The translations under genes and the position numbers were made by a program. Positions 33,393-44,650 of a DNA stretch of 64,000 nucleotides are shown here, piece after piece (position 1 is the stretch's first letter; each line of letters opens with the position of its first letter). This DNA comes from Morchella semilibera (taxonomy: Eukaryota > Ascomycota > Pezizomycetes > Pezizales > Morchellaceae): NCBI GenBank assembly GCA_009192285.1, contig WBVU01000004.1, positions 620,001-684,000 on the forward strand. The letters run 5' to 3'. Below the pieces are notes generated by a model. That model did no database searches. It worked only from the letters and a program-made list of their open reading frames with translations, and was not told the origin of the DNA.

Positions 33393-35430
33393 TGCAGATT
33401 GTACCACACATGACATGTTTGTTTTTGCTTTGGCAGGTTTTCTCCGTTTTTTTTTTTTACTTCTTATATCCATTGCCAAAAGATTTTGATTTGAGTTTTG
33501 ATTTGGTTTTTTCCTTATAATCTTTTTTCTTATATTTTTACGGCTTTTTCCTTTTTCCCTCTGATTTTTTTTTGATGGTGTTTATATATGGGGAATGAAT
33601 TATTTCTTTTGTCTATCGAAACTATCTTTTTTCCGGAAAGGGGGGGTTACCAAATGGGGGGAAATTTGCATTTTTTTTTTCTTTTCATACTCATCCTATA
33701 GGTAGTCGCCGCATTCTTACGCTTGGTGTTTTTCATCTTTTCTAACGGCGCTATTTCTGAATTATTTTTTTCTTATATCCTTTCTTGCAAATCTCAAGCT
33801 ATATATTGAGGTTTCTGTATTTGTTCGGGATATCCTTGGGGGGAGCTGGGGCAGGAAAGGCAAGGCAAGGCGAGGCAGGGGGGAGAAGGGAGCTCACATC
33901 TATTAGAGCTATATAGCTGAGAAAGGCTTTTTTTTTTCTCTTCTAAAGAAAAAGAAGGGAAATGGGATACCTTGGCATCATGCATTATCACTACCGGGTT
34001 TCGGGAGGGTCGTTTGGAATTTTTCTTTCTGTCATTCTTATCCCGATCGGAAAAAAAAATTGTTTATTCCTAGCAGTACTGGGGGGGGGGGGGGGGCTCA
34101 CATGCGCCCTGTGAACGATATGAGGGCCGGGGCAAGAAAAAGTCGAAAGTCGAAAAAAAAAAAAAAGGAAAGAGGGTCGTCTAGACCTGATCTATTTATT
34201 TATGCTTTATCGCGGTTTCCCCGTAGTTGTGACTGATTGATTGATCGAGTGAGTGAGTGAGTGAGTGGGGTGGTGGTGGAGTGAGCGAGAGGTGATGTGA
34301 GGTTCTAGGCCATGGCCATGAGGAGGGAAGGTGCAGTATCTCTCTTCTATATTGTTCCTGCTTCTATCTACCCTTCGGGGGCTGGCCGGTCTTGTATCGC
34401 TTGGCAATGCAGAGGAAGGCCTGCTGCTGTGTGTATCATTATTGCCAGCTACTGCATGTATACAATGTACAGTATTGCACAATGCAAATGTTGTTTATGG
34501 CCCACCGGCGAGGGGTGGGGGTGGGGGGGTGATGATTAAAAAAAAAACTATTATTATTATTGTTATTATTATTGTTATTTCTTTCTTTTGGCGAGATGCT
34601 GTTTTAGAGCCGTGGCCGACGACGGCGATATATGGGTACGGGCATGGATGGATAAGGCTGAGACCGCGTTTAATTGATTGTGTTGTTTGTGTTGGTTATG
34701 GTACAATACACACATACATCTAGATCTGGGCAGGGCGGGTGCCAGATCTAGAGCAGAGCAGAGCACAGAGGGAGAGATCACGAGCAGGGCAGAGCAGACG
34801 GTCCGAGTGAGCGCTTGTGAGGCCAATCCACTCCAGACCGCGGTCTGGAGTGGAGTATATACACACTACTACATGTAGTCTAGTCTAGTCTAGTCCCCCT
34901 CCCCCATATTAATATCACCAACTGGGGTACTGAACATTTGATATTACTTCTATAAAATACAGGAGCGCGGAAGGTGCATGTCTGGAATAAAAAGAATCTT
35001 TGGACAAAGAAGGATTGTAGGAGGCTTGTAATTGAGAATGATGATGAACTACTTTTAACGCCCGATCGGATATTCCTATGGGCCTGATTTCAGGGCTTAG
35101 TGAAAAGTTAGTCTAATAAAGACCTTATTCATTTTTAAGAATGATTTGAGGAATATATAAGGTCTTTATTAGACTAACTTTTGACTAAGGCTTATAGGAA
35201 TATCCGTTCCGGCGTTAAAGTATGACATAGGAAATGAAATATCACGTATCACGGCGTACTACGGGCCACTATGGGCGGAAGGATATTGTAGAATGGATTG
35301 CAGCGATGAGTCATCGAGCCTATAATATAGGCCGCACCTGCACATCATCCTTCTTTCCTCCATCGTTTCAGACACAATCTTCACGCCGCCTTGCCACTTT
35401 TTTCTTCTTGCTTACTGAGGGATTTCTTAG
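33393..35430. other. Intergenic region with homopolymers and a MITE
   Basis: The first part is T-rich and probably the 3' UTR of the PH gene. It then holds a G17 run (34081-34097), an A14 run (34153-34166), a (GAGT)n microsatellite (34247-34266), (ATT)n near 34549-34580, a perfect palindromic segment CCAGACCGCGGTCTGG (34831-34846), and the foldback MITE at 35050-35222 just ahead of the Crinkler-like gene. No other gene is seen. Confidence 0.5.
35050..35222. mobile_element. Near-complete foldback MITE (173 bp) upstream of the Crinkler-like gene
   Basis: The arms are about 70 bp each. Left TACTTTTAACGCC (35050 onward) with GGATATTCCTAT and AAAGTTAGTCTAATAAAGAC is mirrored by the right arm ending GGCGTTAAAGTA at 35222. 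Almost the whole element can fold into one hairpin with a small AT-rich loop. TA lies at both outer edges. It ends about 210 bp before the ATG at 35431, so it sits within the likely promoter. Confidence 0.85.
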
Positions 35431-37332
35431 ATGTTGTCATCTACTAACGTGCCCGCAATCATCTCCATCAATTGTCTGGTTCTCGGTGAATCGAAAGATA
35501 AAATATTTACGATTGATCTTCCGGACAATAAGAACATCAGTGCTTTAAGGGACCAAATCCATGAAAGGCGGAAGAACACATTTGAAAATGTCGAAGCTGT
35601 GAACATCCAGCTTCGCACAGTTTTCAGAGAATACGATAAAATCGACTTCACACAGCTGCCTGTGGAATACTTAGATCCACTGGATGATATCGGTGTTGTT
35701 TTTGGGGATATTGTTAAAAAACAAGTACACGCCCTTATAGACCCCCTGGTAAGTAATACTCATTTCGTTTTAACTACGCATATTTGCTAACTGTAGTCGA
35801 AGCCCCCCCCCCCAGCTGGTAAGTGAAACGTATTCTCTTTTCTAAGTATGCATCATTTCATTTTAGACTTAACCTTATTGTTTTATCTTCACAGACAAAC
35901 TTACGGACACACAACTACTTGCGCTTGTTCCCCCCCCTATTACCTATACACCCCGGAGAAGAAGACGACGGGGGGTATGACAAAGTCACCATGGGGACGC
36001 ACCCCCACTTCCGTTGAAAAGTGGGGTGACTTCATACTTAATGCAAATGAAATGGCCGTGGACGGCACTACTCCGCGGTATGATCGGCCAACCTTTACGG
36101 ACGTGGAGGCCTCAGAAGAGGCAGACGTTCAGGAGGCGCTCAATTTCAATGTGTTTAAAGTACTCTCGAGGACTATAGGAGCTCGGCAATCGCCAAAAGA
36201 AAGGTTTCTCCGCCCGACCGCTATTAAGAACATCAAAGGCAGTCCAGACTTTGTCTTAGCAGCTGGTGACACTGGCAGCCTCTTGCTCCCTATTGAGGTG
36301 AAGACGAGGTGGATTTTGTCTGATGACAATATGGTGGAGAGTTACAAAGATAGCAATGCTCGAGAATGCGTCATCGATTCAATAAGACAGATCTTTGGAT
36401 ACATGGCGCACAACGAGCGTCAATACGGTGTCCTATCCACTTACGACAAGACATGGTTTCTCTGGAGACCCAAAGACGACCCTAGTCAGCTCTTCGTATC
36501 AGACGTCGTGAAGAATGAAGCTACCAGCCCCACCTTGTTAAGGTGTTTCGCGTACATCATGATGTTAGCACGTCAAGGTCCCCGCTGTCCTTCCCCCCAA
36601 AAATCAAAATCACCATCGCCGAGTCATGGAGATGACTATGACCCTCCGGAAGAAAGAGATGATGAGGACAAAGACTCAACATACCAGCCCCCCAAAAGGT
36701 CTTCCGGAGGGGGCGGGCGAGACAGTGGCAGAGGTGGTGCGGGCAGTAAGAACTGGGAGGCGGCTGGTAACAAGCAGTTGGAAAGAGAACTCAGGCTAGA
36801 GAAGTTCGACTGGGATAGCTTCGAGACGACCGATGTACTTGGGTACGGGCGTAGTGGAACGGTGTTTGAGGCGACTTTTCGAGGAGAAAGAGTTGCGCTC
36901 AAACTCTGCGATCTGTGGCAGTACCCCGAGTATCATGAGGAGATGCTCACGGAAGTCAGGACCTATTTGGCATTGGAAAAGCTCCAGGGACACGCCCTTC
37001 CGAAGCTTAAGAGTGCCGGTTATACGGCGGGAGGTCTTTTCGCACTTATGACGGAGTTCGCAGGCTCACCGATCGAAGTAGAGGATTTAAGTGACAAGGA
37101 GCGTGAAGAGATCGTGAGATTACTGGCGGATATCCATGGCCTTGGCTTTCTACACGGAGACATCCGCCCAGACAATATTCTTATTCGACATTATCACGAC
37201 GGGCTTAAGATCATGTTCATCGACTTCGCTTTTTCCAAAAAGATTTCGAACCAGAAGGAACCCAAAAGAGAGATGGCCGTTCTAAAGAATATGCTCAGAC
37301 TTCATTCTGTTAAAAAACCTCGTCTTGACTAA
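35431..37332 (+). CDS. Crinkler-like protein: header + PD-(D/E)XK nuclease + kinase-like domain
   Basis: Exon 1 (35431-35748, 106 aa) encodes a ubiquitin-like Crinkler/CRN header: INCLVLGESKDKIFTIDL, ISALRDQIHERR, then VEAVNIQLRTV. The main exon (about 35895-37332, ~479 aa) carries a nuclease-type segment with SPDFVL and, further on, PIEVKTRW, the D...E-x-K signature of PD-(D/E)XK enzymes. After a Gly/Ser/Arg-rich linker comes a kinase-like domain: glycine loop GYGRSGTVFEA, the likely lysine in RVALKL, catalytic loop HGDIRPDNILI and metal site FIDFAFS (DFA in place of DFG). This architecture is known for CR-type effectors proposed to target host or nuclear DNA. The splice path is unresolved: a GTAAGT donor at 35749, a 22-nt candidate exon (35797-35818, with an 11-C run), a GTAAGT donor at 35819 and a CACAG acceptor before 35895 leave the frame one base off. 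It may be a pseudogene or carry a run-length error. Confidence 0.8.
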
Positions 37333-38100
37333 TTTTTTGAGAACCTAGGTCCCCTATGGTTGTCAACCCTCCTCCGCACACCATCATTTTCACGCGGGAG
37401 CCACAGCATGCCACAGCAGCGCAGGCCCCAGAAGCGACGCTAAGATGGTTTGAGGATCTTTTCTTGTACATAGTTTGATAGGCTAGAATAAAAAAGTGTG
37501 CATGGAGGTTGACTTTGGTTCTCGCGCCATAGTGTACTCTAATTCCTATTGTCGACTTTGTGTCACGCCAAGGCGTGATGTGATGTGATGTGATGTGATG
37601 TACTCGACTGTGGGGGAGAGGAGGGCACAGAGTGGTAACTGCTGCTGCAGAGTGCGGATCGCTAAAATTTTAAGCCCCCGATCGGGCTTGGGGGGGCGGT
37701 TTTTGGGGCTTTTTTGCAGATCTCGCTCGCTTCGAATCCGATCGCGCCGTTTTCCTGGTTGATGCCATCCGTCCAGCGACCGGCGAGGAGGGTGAAAGTA
37801 CCTACACACCACACACACGCACACGCTCACCACCATCGCCATCGCCATCGCCACAAACATCACCACAAACACTGCACAAACACTACATAGACGGACAGAT
37901 AGACAGACACAGACACAGACACAGACAGACAGACAGACAGACAGAAAGACTGACTGGCTGACAAGGACGCTCACAGCAGTTGTAACGAGGCAGCTGAATC
38001 ATCACCATCGTCACCACCACCACCACAACTACACGCCCCACTTCCCTCTTCCCTCTTCTCTCTTCTCTCTTCTCTCTCTCTCTCTCACTCTCTCACTCAC
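37333..38100. other. Intergenic region with GTGAT and ACAG microsatellites
   Basis: Contains (GTGAT)n at 37576-37600, (ACAGAC)n at 37892-37942, ACCATCGCC-type repeats near 37830-37850 and a CT-rich tract at 38041-38094 leading to the Spo71-like start. The CT tract is the probable 5' UTR or promoter. No gene is seen on either strand. Confidence 0.5.
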
Positions 38101-41100
38101 ATGAGTGCAGCAGCTGCTGCTGTTGCCCCCGCCGTTGAAGATCCAGCGGACGGTGACGATCCGCAGGGAACTCTAGACCCGAATTCGTACACTGCCCACC
38201 GACTTGTACGTCTCACTCCGTCTCTGCCCGTCAGCTAGCTAGCTACATACATTACTAGCTATCTACATATTAGACTGAATCATATGCTAGATGATACTGA
38301 CAGCTAGCCCCCCTCCCCTACAACAATTAGCACCATGCCACCCCTGAGCATCTGCACATCACAACCCGTCGCGTGTAAGACCCCCCCCCCCCCCACACTC
38401 AATTCCCTCCCTCTAGAGGGCTGACACTTGAGCAGTTTCGTCGGCCCCATCCCCGTCGGCTGGCTCAAGAACCACCGCTCCGAATGGTACAAGCACCACC
38501 TGCACGTAAACTACTCGTCGAAAGCTTCATCCTTCGCCAAGGACGAGAACGTCGGCGTCCGTCGCAAGGTCACCGGTCTGGAATCGACGGGGGGCGTAGT
38601 GGAGTCCTGGCGACCGACCGGTGGTGAGGTGGTAATCGAGGACGAAGAGGACGAGGGTGAGGAGGAGGGGGATGACGGTGACGACGAAGATGAGGAGGAC
38701 GAGGAGGCGCCAATACCGCTGAGGGGTACCGCCGGTGTGAGGGGTAATTCGGGACCGGTGCCGATACCGAGGGCTGCTACGGTGGCGAAACTGGATCTGA
38801 AGCAGAAGGGCCGCGACGAGGGCGGTGGGGGTGGAGGGGCAGAGGCAGAGAAGCAGGAGCAGGAACGACATCCAGGAAGGCCGTTCACGCGGGGATCGAG
38901 GAGAGGTACAGGGCCAAGGTCGTTTAATCGAGGTGAGTCGTACGCAACTGCAAACGAGTCCTTTGATTCCGCAGAGGAGGAGCGGCGGCGACAGGAGATT
39001 GCCGCGATAGCAACGGCGAGCAACAGCAACAACAGCAGCAGCAACAATGCCGAAGGAAAGAAAAAAAGGGCGAGAGCTCGCGCGAAGGCCCGCTGAAACT
39101 GGACCCAACGCTGTCAAGGTCCAACACCGAGTTTACGGGAGAGCTGTCGCGCGCGGAGCCGATTCCCATAAGCCTGGGGGGCAGCGATTCAGAGGCGGGC
39201 TCAGTGCCGCTGTCAGTAGAAGCATCCAATTCGTTAGCATCTCTCCTGAAGCATGATGAGCTTGCGCGGCGTCAGAAGAAGAAACTGAAGCGTAGTGAGG
39301 TCAACAGTCGCGGACGGCCCCAACTAGTGACCCGGTCCTCGTTACGGGCCATCCATCCTCTCCATCTCCCGCAAGGCCTCGCCGACGAAAAAGGCCAAGA
39401 AACGCACCGAGTCAGAGCCCCCACCGCAGACGACGGCGAAACGTCTCATCCATGCATCGACAAATAAGGACCGGGTCAGCGGCGGACTGGTGCGCTTCAA
39501 TACGGCGGTGGACCTGCGCGAGCGCGATAGGCTCATGCAGCTGAAGCTGGCCGATATGAGCCGGAGTCGGTCGTTCAGACATGCTGGGCGCCACTACTCG
39601 CACGTGCGCAAGCGCGAGGGCGAAATCATCAAGATGGAGAACATGCTAGTGCGTGTCGAGACGTCGATGAAGAGGCTGCCTAGCGAGTATGACGAGAACG
39701 AGAGCATGAAGTTCGAAACGCGCACGGCCGAGAAGTGGCGAGAGTACGTGGTTGTGTGCCGCGAGACGGGCGAGGAGGAGACACCCTTCAGCCTGCGACT
39801 CTACAAGAGTAGGGTCATCCCCGCTATCGATAGGCCGCATGTCTCGTCCCATGGGACAAGGGAGATCCCGCTGGATGCAAAGACGACGAGGGTTAATCTG
39901 TACTCGTCGCTCGATAAGACGTTGGTGCTGTGGCTGCCGTATAAGCAGGGGACCATCATCTACATCATGCGGCCACGCTGCTACTCGTCGTCCGTGGAGT
40001 GGTACACGTTCCTGCGGAATGCGCTGGGCTGGGCGCGGCCGGACAACCTACAGATCCAGGTGCCGGACCTGTCGCTGTCGCTACGCATCGAGAATCCGTT
40101 TGGAAGGATTGAGGAGAGGCTGCGCGACGAGTCGGGTGATGACGAGGCGCCGATAAGGGAGGAGAAGGTGGTGGCCAAGAACTTGCTAAACCAGAGCATG
40201 GGCATGCTAGAGGGCATCAAGGAGTGGGCGGACATCATTGAGCACTGGAAGACGAACGAGCGCATGGGGCTTGCCTGGCGGAGGTATGACCGCATCGAAT
40301 GGATTCATGGGGTATGGCCCCCACCGCACACCCACCCCATTCATAGATAGGAGTCCAGTCTATAGGGACAGAAACAACTGACAACCAGACAGCTGAACGA
40401 GCAGCGTATGTACGGGACCATTGCGATGCAGAAGACGCACCAGCTCGAGCTCCGCCCCAAGGCTCACTACCCTACAGTTACAAAGATGGGTACCGGCGAA
40501 AAAATGACGGAGCCACCCCCCGTCGAAGGCTTCCTCCTCCGTCTCACCTCCAGCACAGGCCGCCAGGAGCGCCTTGGCAAACTCTTTTTCAAGCGCCTCT
40601 ACTTCTACACCCATGACAGCCTCCTCTGCTTCTGCAAGCCCGCGCGGGCGCTGCCGCCGCCGCCGCCAAAGCTCCCGGTCCACAAGGGCACAATCCCAAA
40701 GACCAGCGAGATCATCGACGAGATCCCGCTCATCTATGCGGTTGCGCCGTACAGTCCTGGCCCCGGCGGAGAGATCCCGTGGCTGAAGGGGTCGGCGGAG
40801 GAGATCGATAGGAGGGATAAGGACGCCTATGACGAGGCGGAAAGGAAGGTGAATACGCTGTTGAGGGCGGACGGGTTTGTGGATCTGGTGAAGGCGCTGG
40901 AGGTGAGGCTTGTGAGGAGGCAGCCGCTGGGGAAGGATGCGGGCGTGGGGCATGGGGAGTCGGCGGATTTTCATCGGTCAGTGCCGGATTCGAATAGGGA
41001 AGATGGCGCGGCGGATGAGTTTAATGATGAGAGGGCCTTTGAGATTGTGCTGGATAATGGGCTTGTGTTGAGGTTACAGGTGGGTTTGATATATCCTGCA

Positions 41101-42019
41101 TGAAAGGGCGGGGTCGATGCTAACTTAGGGTGGATGTAGTGCTACTGTCAGAGGACGAGGGACGAGTGGGTAACGAGGCTGCGGGACCTGATCAAGTACT
41201 GGAAAGCGCGGGACCAGGACGACCTCGCGATCCTGCGGAAGACACGGAACGAGAACCTGCGCGAGCTCAATATCGACGAGGAGATGGAGTCGATCATTGG
41301 CCAGTTTGCGCGCAAGTGGGAGGTCTCGCGGTCGATTGCCTCTGCAGAGATCTTTAACGTCTGCGGCATGTCCTCCTGCCGCGCCATCACCGTAAGTCCC
41401 CCCACTTCTCTCTTTCCATACCCAGCGTTCCTAACACCCTCCACAGATATCTGGCGTGCTCTACCGTAAACCACGCAAACACGCCACCTTCAAACGCTAT
41501 ACCGTCGTCCTCTGCCATGGCGAACTCCTCATTTTTCACCACACCTACCGCGCGCGCACCGGTGCCTCCATCCCACACATCCACCAGGAGCGGCACCTCT
41601 CGCTGTCGCTCCGCGACTGCTACATTTACTCGGGCCTCATCACCGAGAACGAGCTGCTGTACCAGAACCAGACGTTCGACTCCAACACGCCCGGGCGACA
41701 CTCGCTGCCCCGCGTCTACCAGGACGGAATGACGAGCCACGACGAGGACACCATGACGTGCTTTGTGCTGTGGCACGGCATGCGCCGATCGCTGTTCAAG
41801 GCCGTGGACGACGAGGGGAGGACCGTCAGGCACCGCGTGACGCAGCTGGGCGCCACGGGGAAGAGTATCGTCTTCAAGGCGAGGAGCCGTCTCGAGAGGG
41901 ATGCGTGGGTCATGAGTATCGGCATGGAGATTGAGAGGCTGAATGTCAATACGTCGGAGGATATAAGGATCACGGCGGAGGCGGCGACGGCACCTGGGTT
42001 GTTTGGGATGGGTACATAG
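38101..42019 (+). CDS. Spo71/Mug56-like sporulation protein with PH domains
   Basis: This family supports prospore-membrane growth in yeasts; in filamentous fungi its role is unknown. Exon 2 begins with FVGPIPVGWLKNHRSEWYK, the Spo71 N-terminal signature. Later exons are secure and in phase: up to 40311, then 40393-41079, 41140-41391 and 41447-42019. They encode GEIIKMENMLVRVETSMKRL, RVNLYSSLDKTLVLWLPYKQ, EWYTFLRNALGW, DRIEWIHG|LNEQRMYGTI, KLFFKRLYFYTHDSLLCF (PH), IGQFARKWEVSRS and a final PH domain (KHATFKRYTVVLCHGELLIF ... SIVFKARSRLERDAWVMSIG). Exon 1 (38101 to 38205 or 38219) is tentative: the GTACGT donor gives the wrong phase and the weaker GTCTCT donor at 38220 gives the right one. Within 39050-39340 the coding frame shifts twice in compensating directions: near the poly-A run at 39057-39068, and near 39322-39332. 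Confidence 0.88.
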
Positions 42020-42515
42020 GCAGGGGGGAATGGATGCATCAACGCAGCGGTTTTTTTCATTTATTGTTGTTTATTTTCTTAATCCTTTTCTTTTCTTTCC
42101 GTTTCACTGTTGGTTTGCATCTTTTGTTGCTTGGAGCGTGCACGGCGTAGGTGGGAGGGGCCTTTTCTCACTCTCACTCTCTTCCTTCTTTCTCTTCTAC
42201 TGTTTGGTTGGGGGTCCCTCTGTCTGTTTCTTTCTTGTCACCATCATTGATTCTTGCAACTGTGTTTAGCGCGCATAACGATACCTTTTTCTTTTCTTAT
42301 CTTTCTACTCCCCGTGGTAATAGTGGACCGCAACTGTAATTAATCTAAGCAAGCCACCATGGGGGCAGGGAGTAGTATATATACAACTTCTAGAAGGGGG
42401 GAGGGAGGGTAGGAGAAGGAGGAGGAGAAGGAGGAAGAGGAGGAGGGATATAATATAATATTTACATAATTTCCAAACACCCCCTCAGTCCCCTCCCTCT
42501 TATTCTCTTCTCTTC
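42020..42515. other. Spacer between convergent 3' ends
   Basis: This is the 3' flank of the Spo71-like gene (T-rich, 42050-42110) and of IMP2. It contains a GGA/AGG-rich tract at 42395-42446. No coding sequence is supported. Confidence 0.4.
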
Positions 42516-43165
42516 CTAGTCCGAGCTGGCGCGGTGAAGCAGCGCGCCCCTCCGCCCCTCAAAGTCCTCCCTGATGCGCCCCGCCCTACCGAGCGGAAGC
42601 AACACGTGCGTGACCCTTGCCGTGATCAGGCCCGCCGATATCTAGCCCTGCCAATTAGTAGTAGTAGTAGTAGTAGTAGTAACATACCCCCCCAGCAGAA
42701 CAGAAGAAGAAGAAGGGAGGAATCCTTACAGGCCCATACGTATTACTATCGACCGAGTGAAACGCCTCGTCGCCCTCGACCCACACCCGCCCCTCGGGCA
42801 CCGTCACAACGCCGATGGGGTATGGCCGCCGCGTACGGATCACGTCGCCCTCGAGGCCGACCACACGCTTGATGGCCACGGTCTCTGGGTCTGTTGGCGA
42901 TCTGCCCTTGCCTCGTTAGCCGCCACCACCATTCCCGCGAGTGAGTGAGTGGGGGAGGGGGAGGGACACACCGGAGGAGGACGACCTGGCCGCGCCGAAG
43001 GTTGTCGGCCACGTTCCAGCGGGTGACGAGGATCAGGTCGCGCGAGAGGGTGGGCGACATGCTGCGCCCGCGCACGACGTGCAGGGAGGCGACGTGGTCG
43101 GCGAAGAAGAGGAGTGCTGGGAGGGAGAGCGCGAGGTTGATGGCGTAGGGGCGTAGGCTGGCCAT
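42516..43165 (-). CDS. IMP2: Mitochondrial inner membrane protease subunit 2
   Basis: This signal-peptidase-like serine protease of the inner membrane cleaves intermembrane-space sorting signals, together with IMP1. Three exons (43165-42972, 42901-42730 and 42641-42516) are phase-consistent and give 163 aa, the usual Imp2 size. An N-terminal hydrophobic segment (NLALSLPALLFFADHV) is followed by the catalytic serine in RGRSMSPTL (Ser35). The catalytic lysine is in AIKRVVGLEGDVI (about Lys76). The family box GDEAFHSVDSNTYGP|ISAGLITARV distinguishes Imp2 from Imp1. The second intron carries a (TAG)8-type microsatellite (42657-42680) near its acceptor. The C-terminus is Arg-rich. No key residue is missing. 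Confidence 0.94.
42657..42680. repeat. (TAG)n microsatellite inside IMP2 intron 2
   Basis: Eight trinucleotide units (ACT)n on the coding strand, ending 7 nt before the GGCAG sequence that lies just ahead of the acceptor used. Repeat length could influence splicing, but that is inference. Confidence 0.8.
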
Positions 43166-44650
43166 TGTGGTGTTGCGTGGTGTGGGGTTGGAGTGTAGGT
43201 GGGGTTGGGTTGGGCTGGGGTGAGACAGGGGCGGGGGAGGCTCTGGGTTAAGCTTTTGGGGGTGGAGGGTAGGGGTGATGTAGTGGGAGGGCTCTGGGCT
43301 GGTGGGGGGCGGTTATCGGGGCGGATGGCTGTGGGTCGTTTTGATGTGGGTAGCTTTTTATGTATAGTAGTACTATGTACATACCTACTGACTTTGACTG
43401 GGTTCAGGAAACGCCCCGTCTTGGTACTCTAGAGAATTTAAAGACATGCACTTGCATTTAGGTTGTAGAGTATTTTTGGGTAGTAGAGTGTTTGCGGTGG
43501 GGTGTAAATGTATTTTTTAAAGTCGCCTTTATGAAAGACGAGAGAATAGGTAGAACTCCAATGCGCTTCTTCATGCCATGAAATATCAAACCGCCCCCCA
43601 AGAGAAGACTCCCCGTGACCAATGGCGCCTGGAGCCAGCCAATAGAGTAAGATCCATAGCCTGCCTTCTTTTACATATATAGCCAGGGGCTACATATACC
43701 ATATATTTTTTGTTGCTCCGAATTTCGATATCATTAAAACTTAGAAATCACAAACACTCTTGCTGAGTGGTTGTGCATAGACGGGTAGCCAACCGCGGGA
43801 GTTACAGGCCTCGAGCCCAAGTCATCTTTTGCTAGCTAGTACTCTGTCTGTGGAGTGCGGTGTGGTGTGGTTGTGGGGGGTGGTTGTGGGAGTGGTGAGG
43901 AAGGGACGTGAGGGCGAGGTTATACAAGCCCTGCATGGCTTTGGTGTTGTTGGCCAGTGTGTCGGCGGAGGAGCGCTCGGGATGGGTATTGTGGTCCCCC
44001 CCCCTTCCCTTCACTCTTTCCAAAGCCTTTTTGGCCTCTAGATCTAGAGTAGATTCTTTACGGGTTCCTTCCTGTACGCATTGGCTCTAGTGCATCCTAC
44101 AGCTAATTGGATACATGTAATCCGTCCGGGGAAGGTCTAAGTATTATAGAAATGGCCCCACCAAAGCTACTGTTGGGAAGGGTATATTGTCAAGACTGTT
44201 CGTTGTCGAGTGATATCCTGTGAAGATGATTCTCAAGGCTGTTGTAAAAAAAAGGGTTCCTTGGACTATTGCGAGAATAGGCCCCTTGCTGCCTAATATT
44301 TTTTTGAAATGTAGCTCTTGGGACTAGCATTGCACAGACACTTGGGTAGTTTGGTTCTTTCGGGGGCTATCCACCGAATGCACGGAAGTGCATTAACTTG
44401 CTTCAGGGGAAGATGTAGGACACCTCCCGGGGAGTTTTATGGTGACATGATCTGGGGTTCGTGTCTATTTTACGATTAATCATCATTTCGGGCCATAAAT
44501 CGTGTAATAGAACTCATCAATGACTCTATTAAATGCAGAGGGTGTCATAAACAGTCTTTGAAAAAAAATCATGCACATTAATGTAACTCCGCCAAAGAAA
44601 AGCCATCCCTAATAACAAAAGAATAAAGAAAATGATACAACTTGTTGAGC
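43166..44650. other. Intergenic region, no gene supported
   Basis: This is the IMP2 upstream region (GT/G-rich on the plus strand) plus about 1 kb before the SPC24 3' end. Near 43763-43819 there is a tRNA-like arrangement (TTGCTGAGTGG ... GGCCTCGAGCC) that does not fold into a convincing tRNA. The rest is unremarkable. Confidence 0.4.

Noticed and set aside
38511-39117. Long antisense ORFs opposite the Spo71-like exon 2
   Set aside because: Poly-Ser/Leu products arising from the complement of an acidic, Glu/Asp/Gly-rich coding region; shadow ORFs.
39290-39325. Possible 33-nt GTGAGG...CTAG intron in the Spo71-like gene
   Set aside because: Too short to splice, and an in-frame TGA follows the acceptor in the needed frame.
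43755-43825. tRNA-like A-box/B-box arrangement (TTGCTGAGTGG ... GGCCTCGAGCC)
   Set aside because: The acceptor and anticodon stems do not pair and the B-box departs from GGTTCGANNCC, so it is not called as a tRNA or SINE head.
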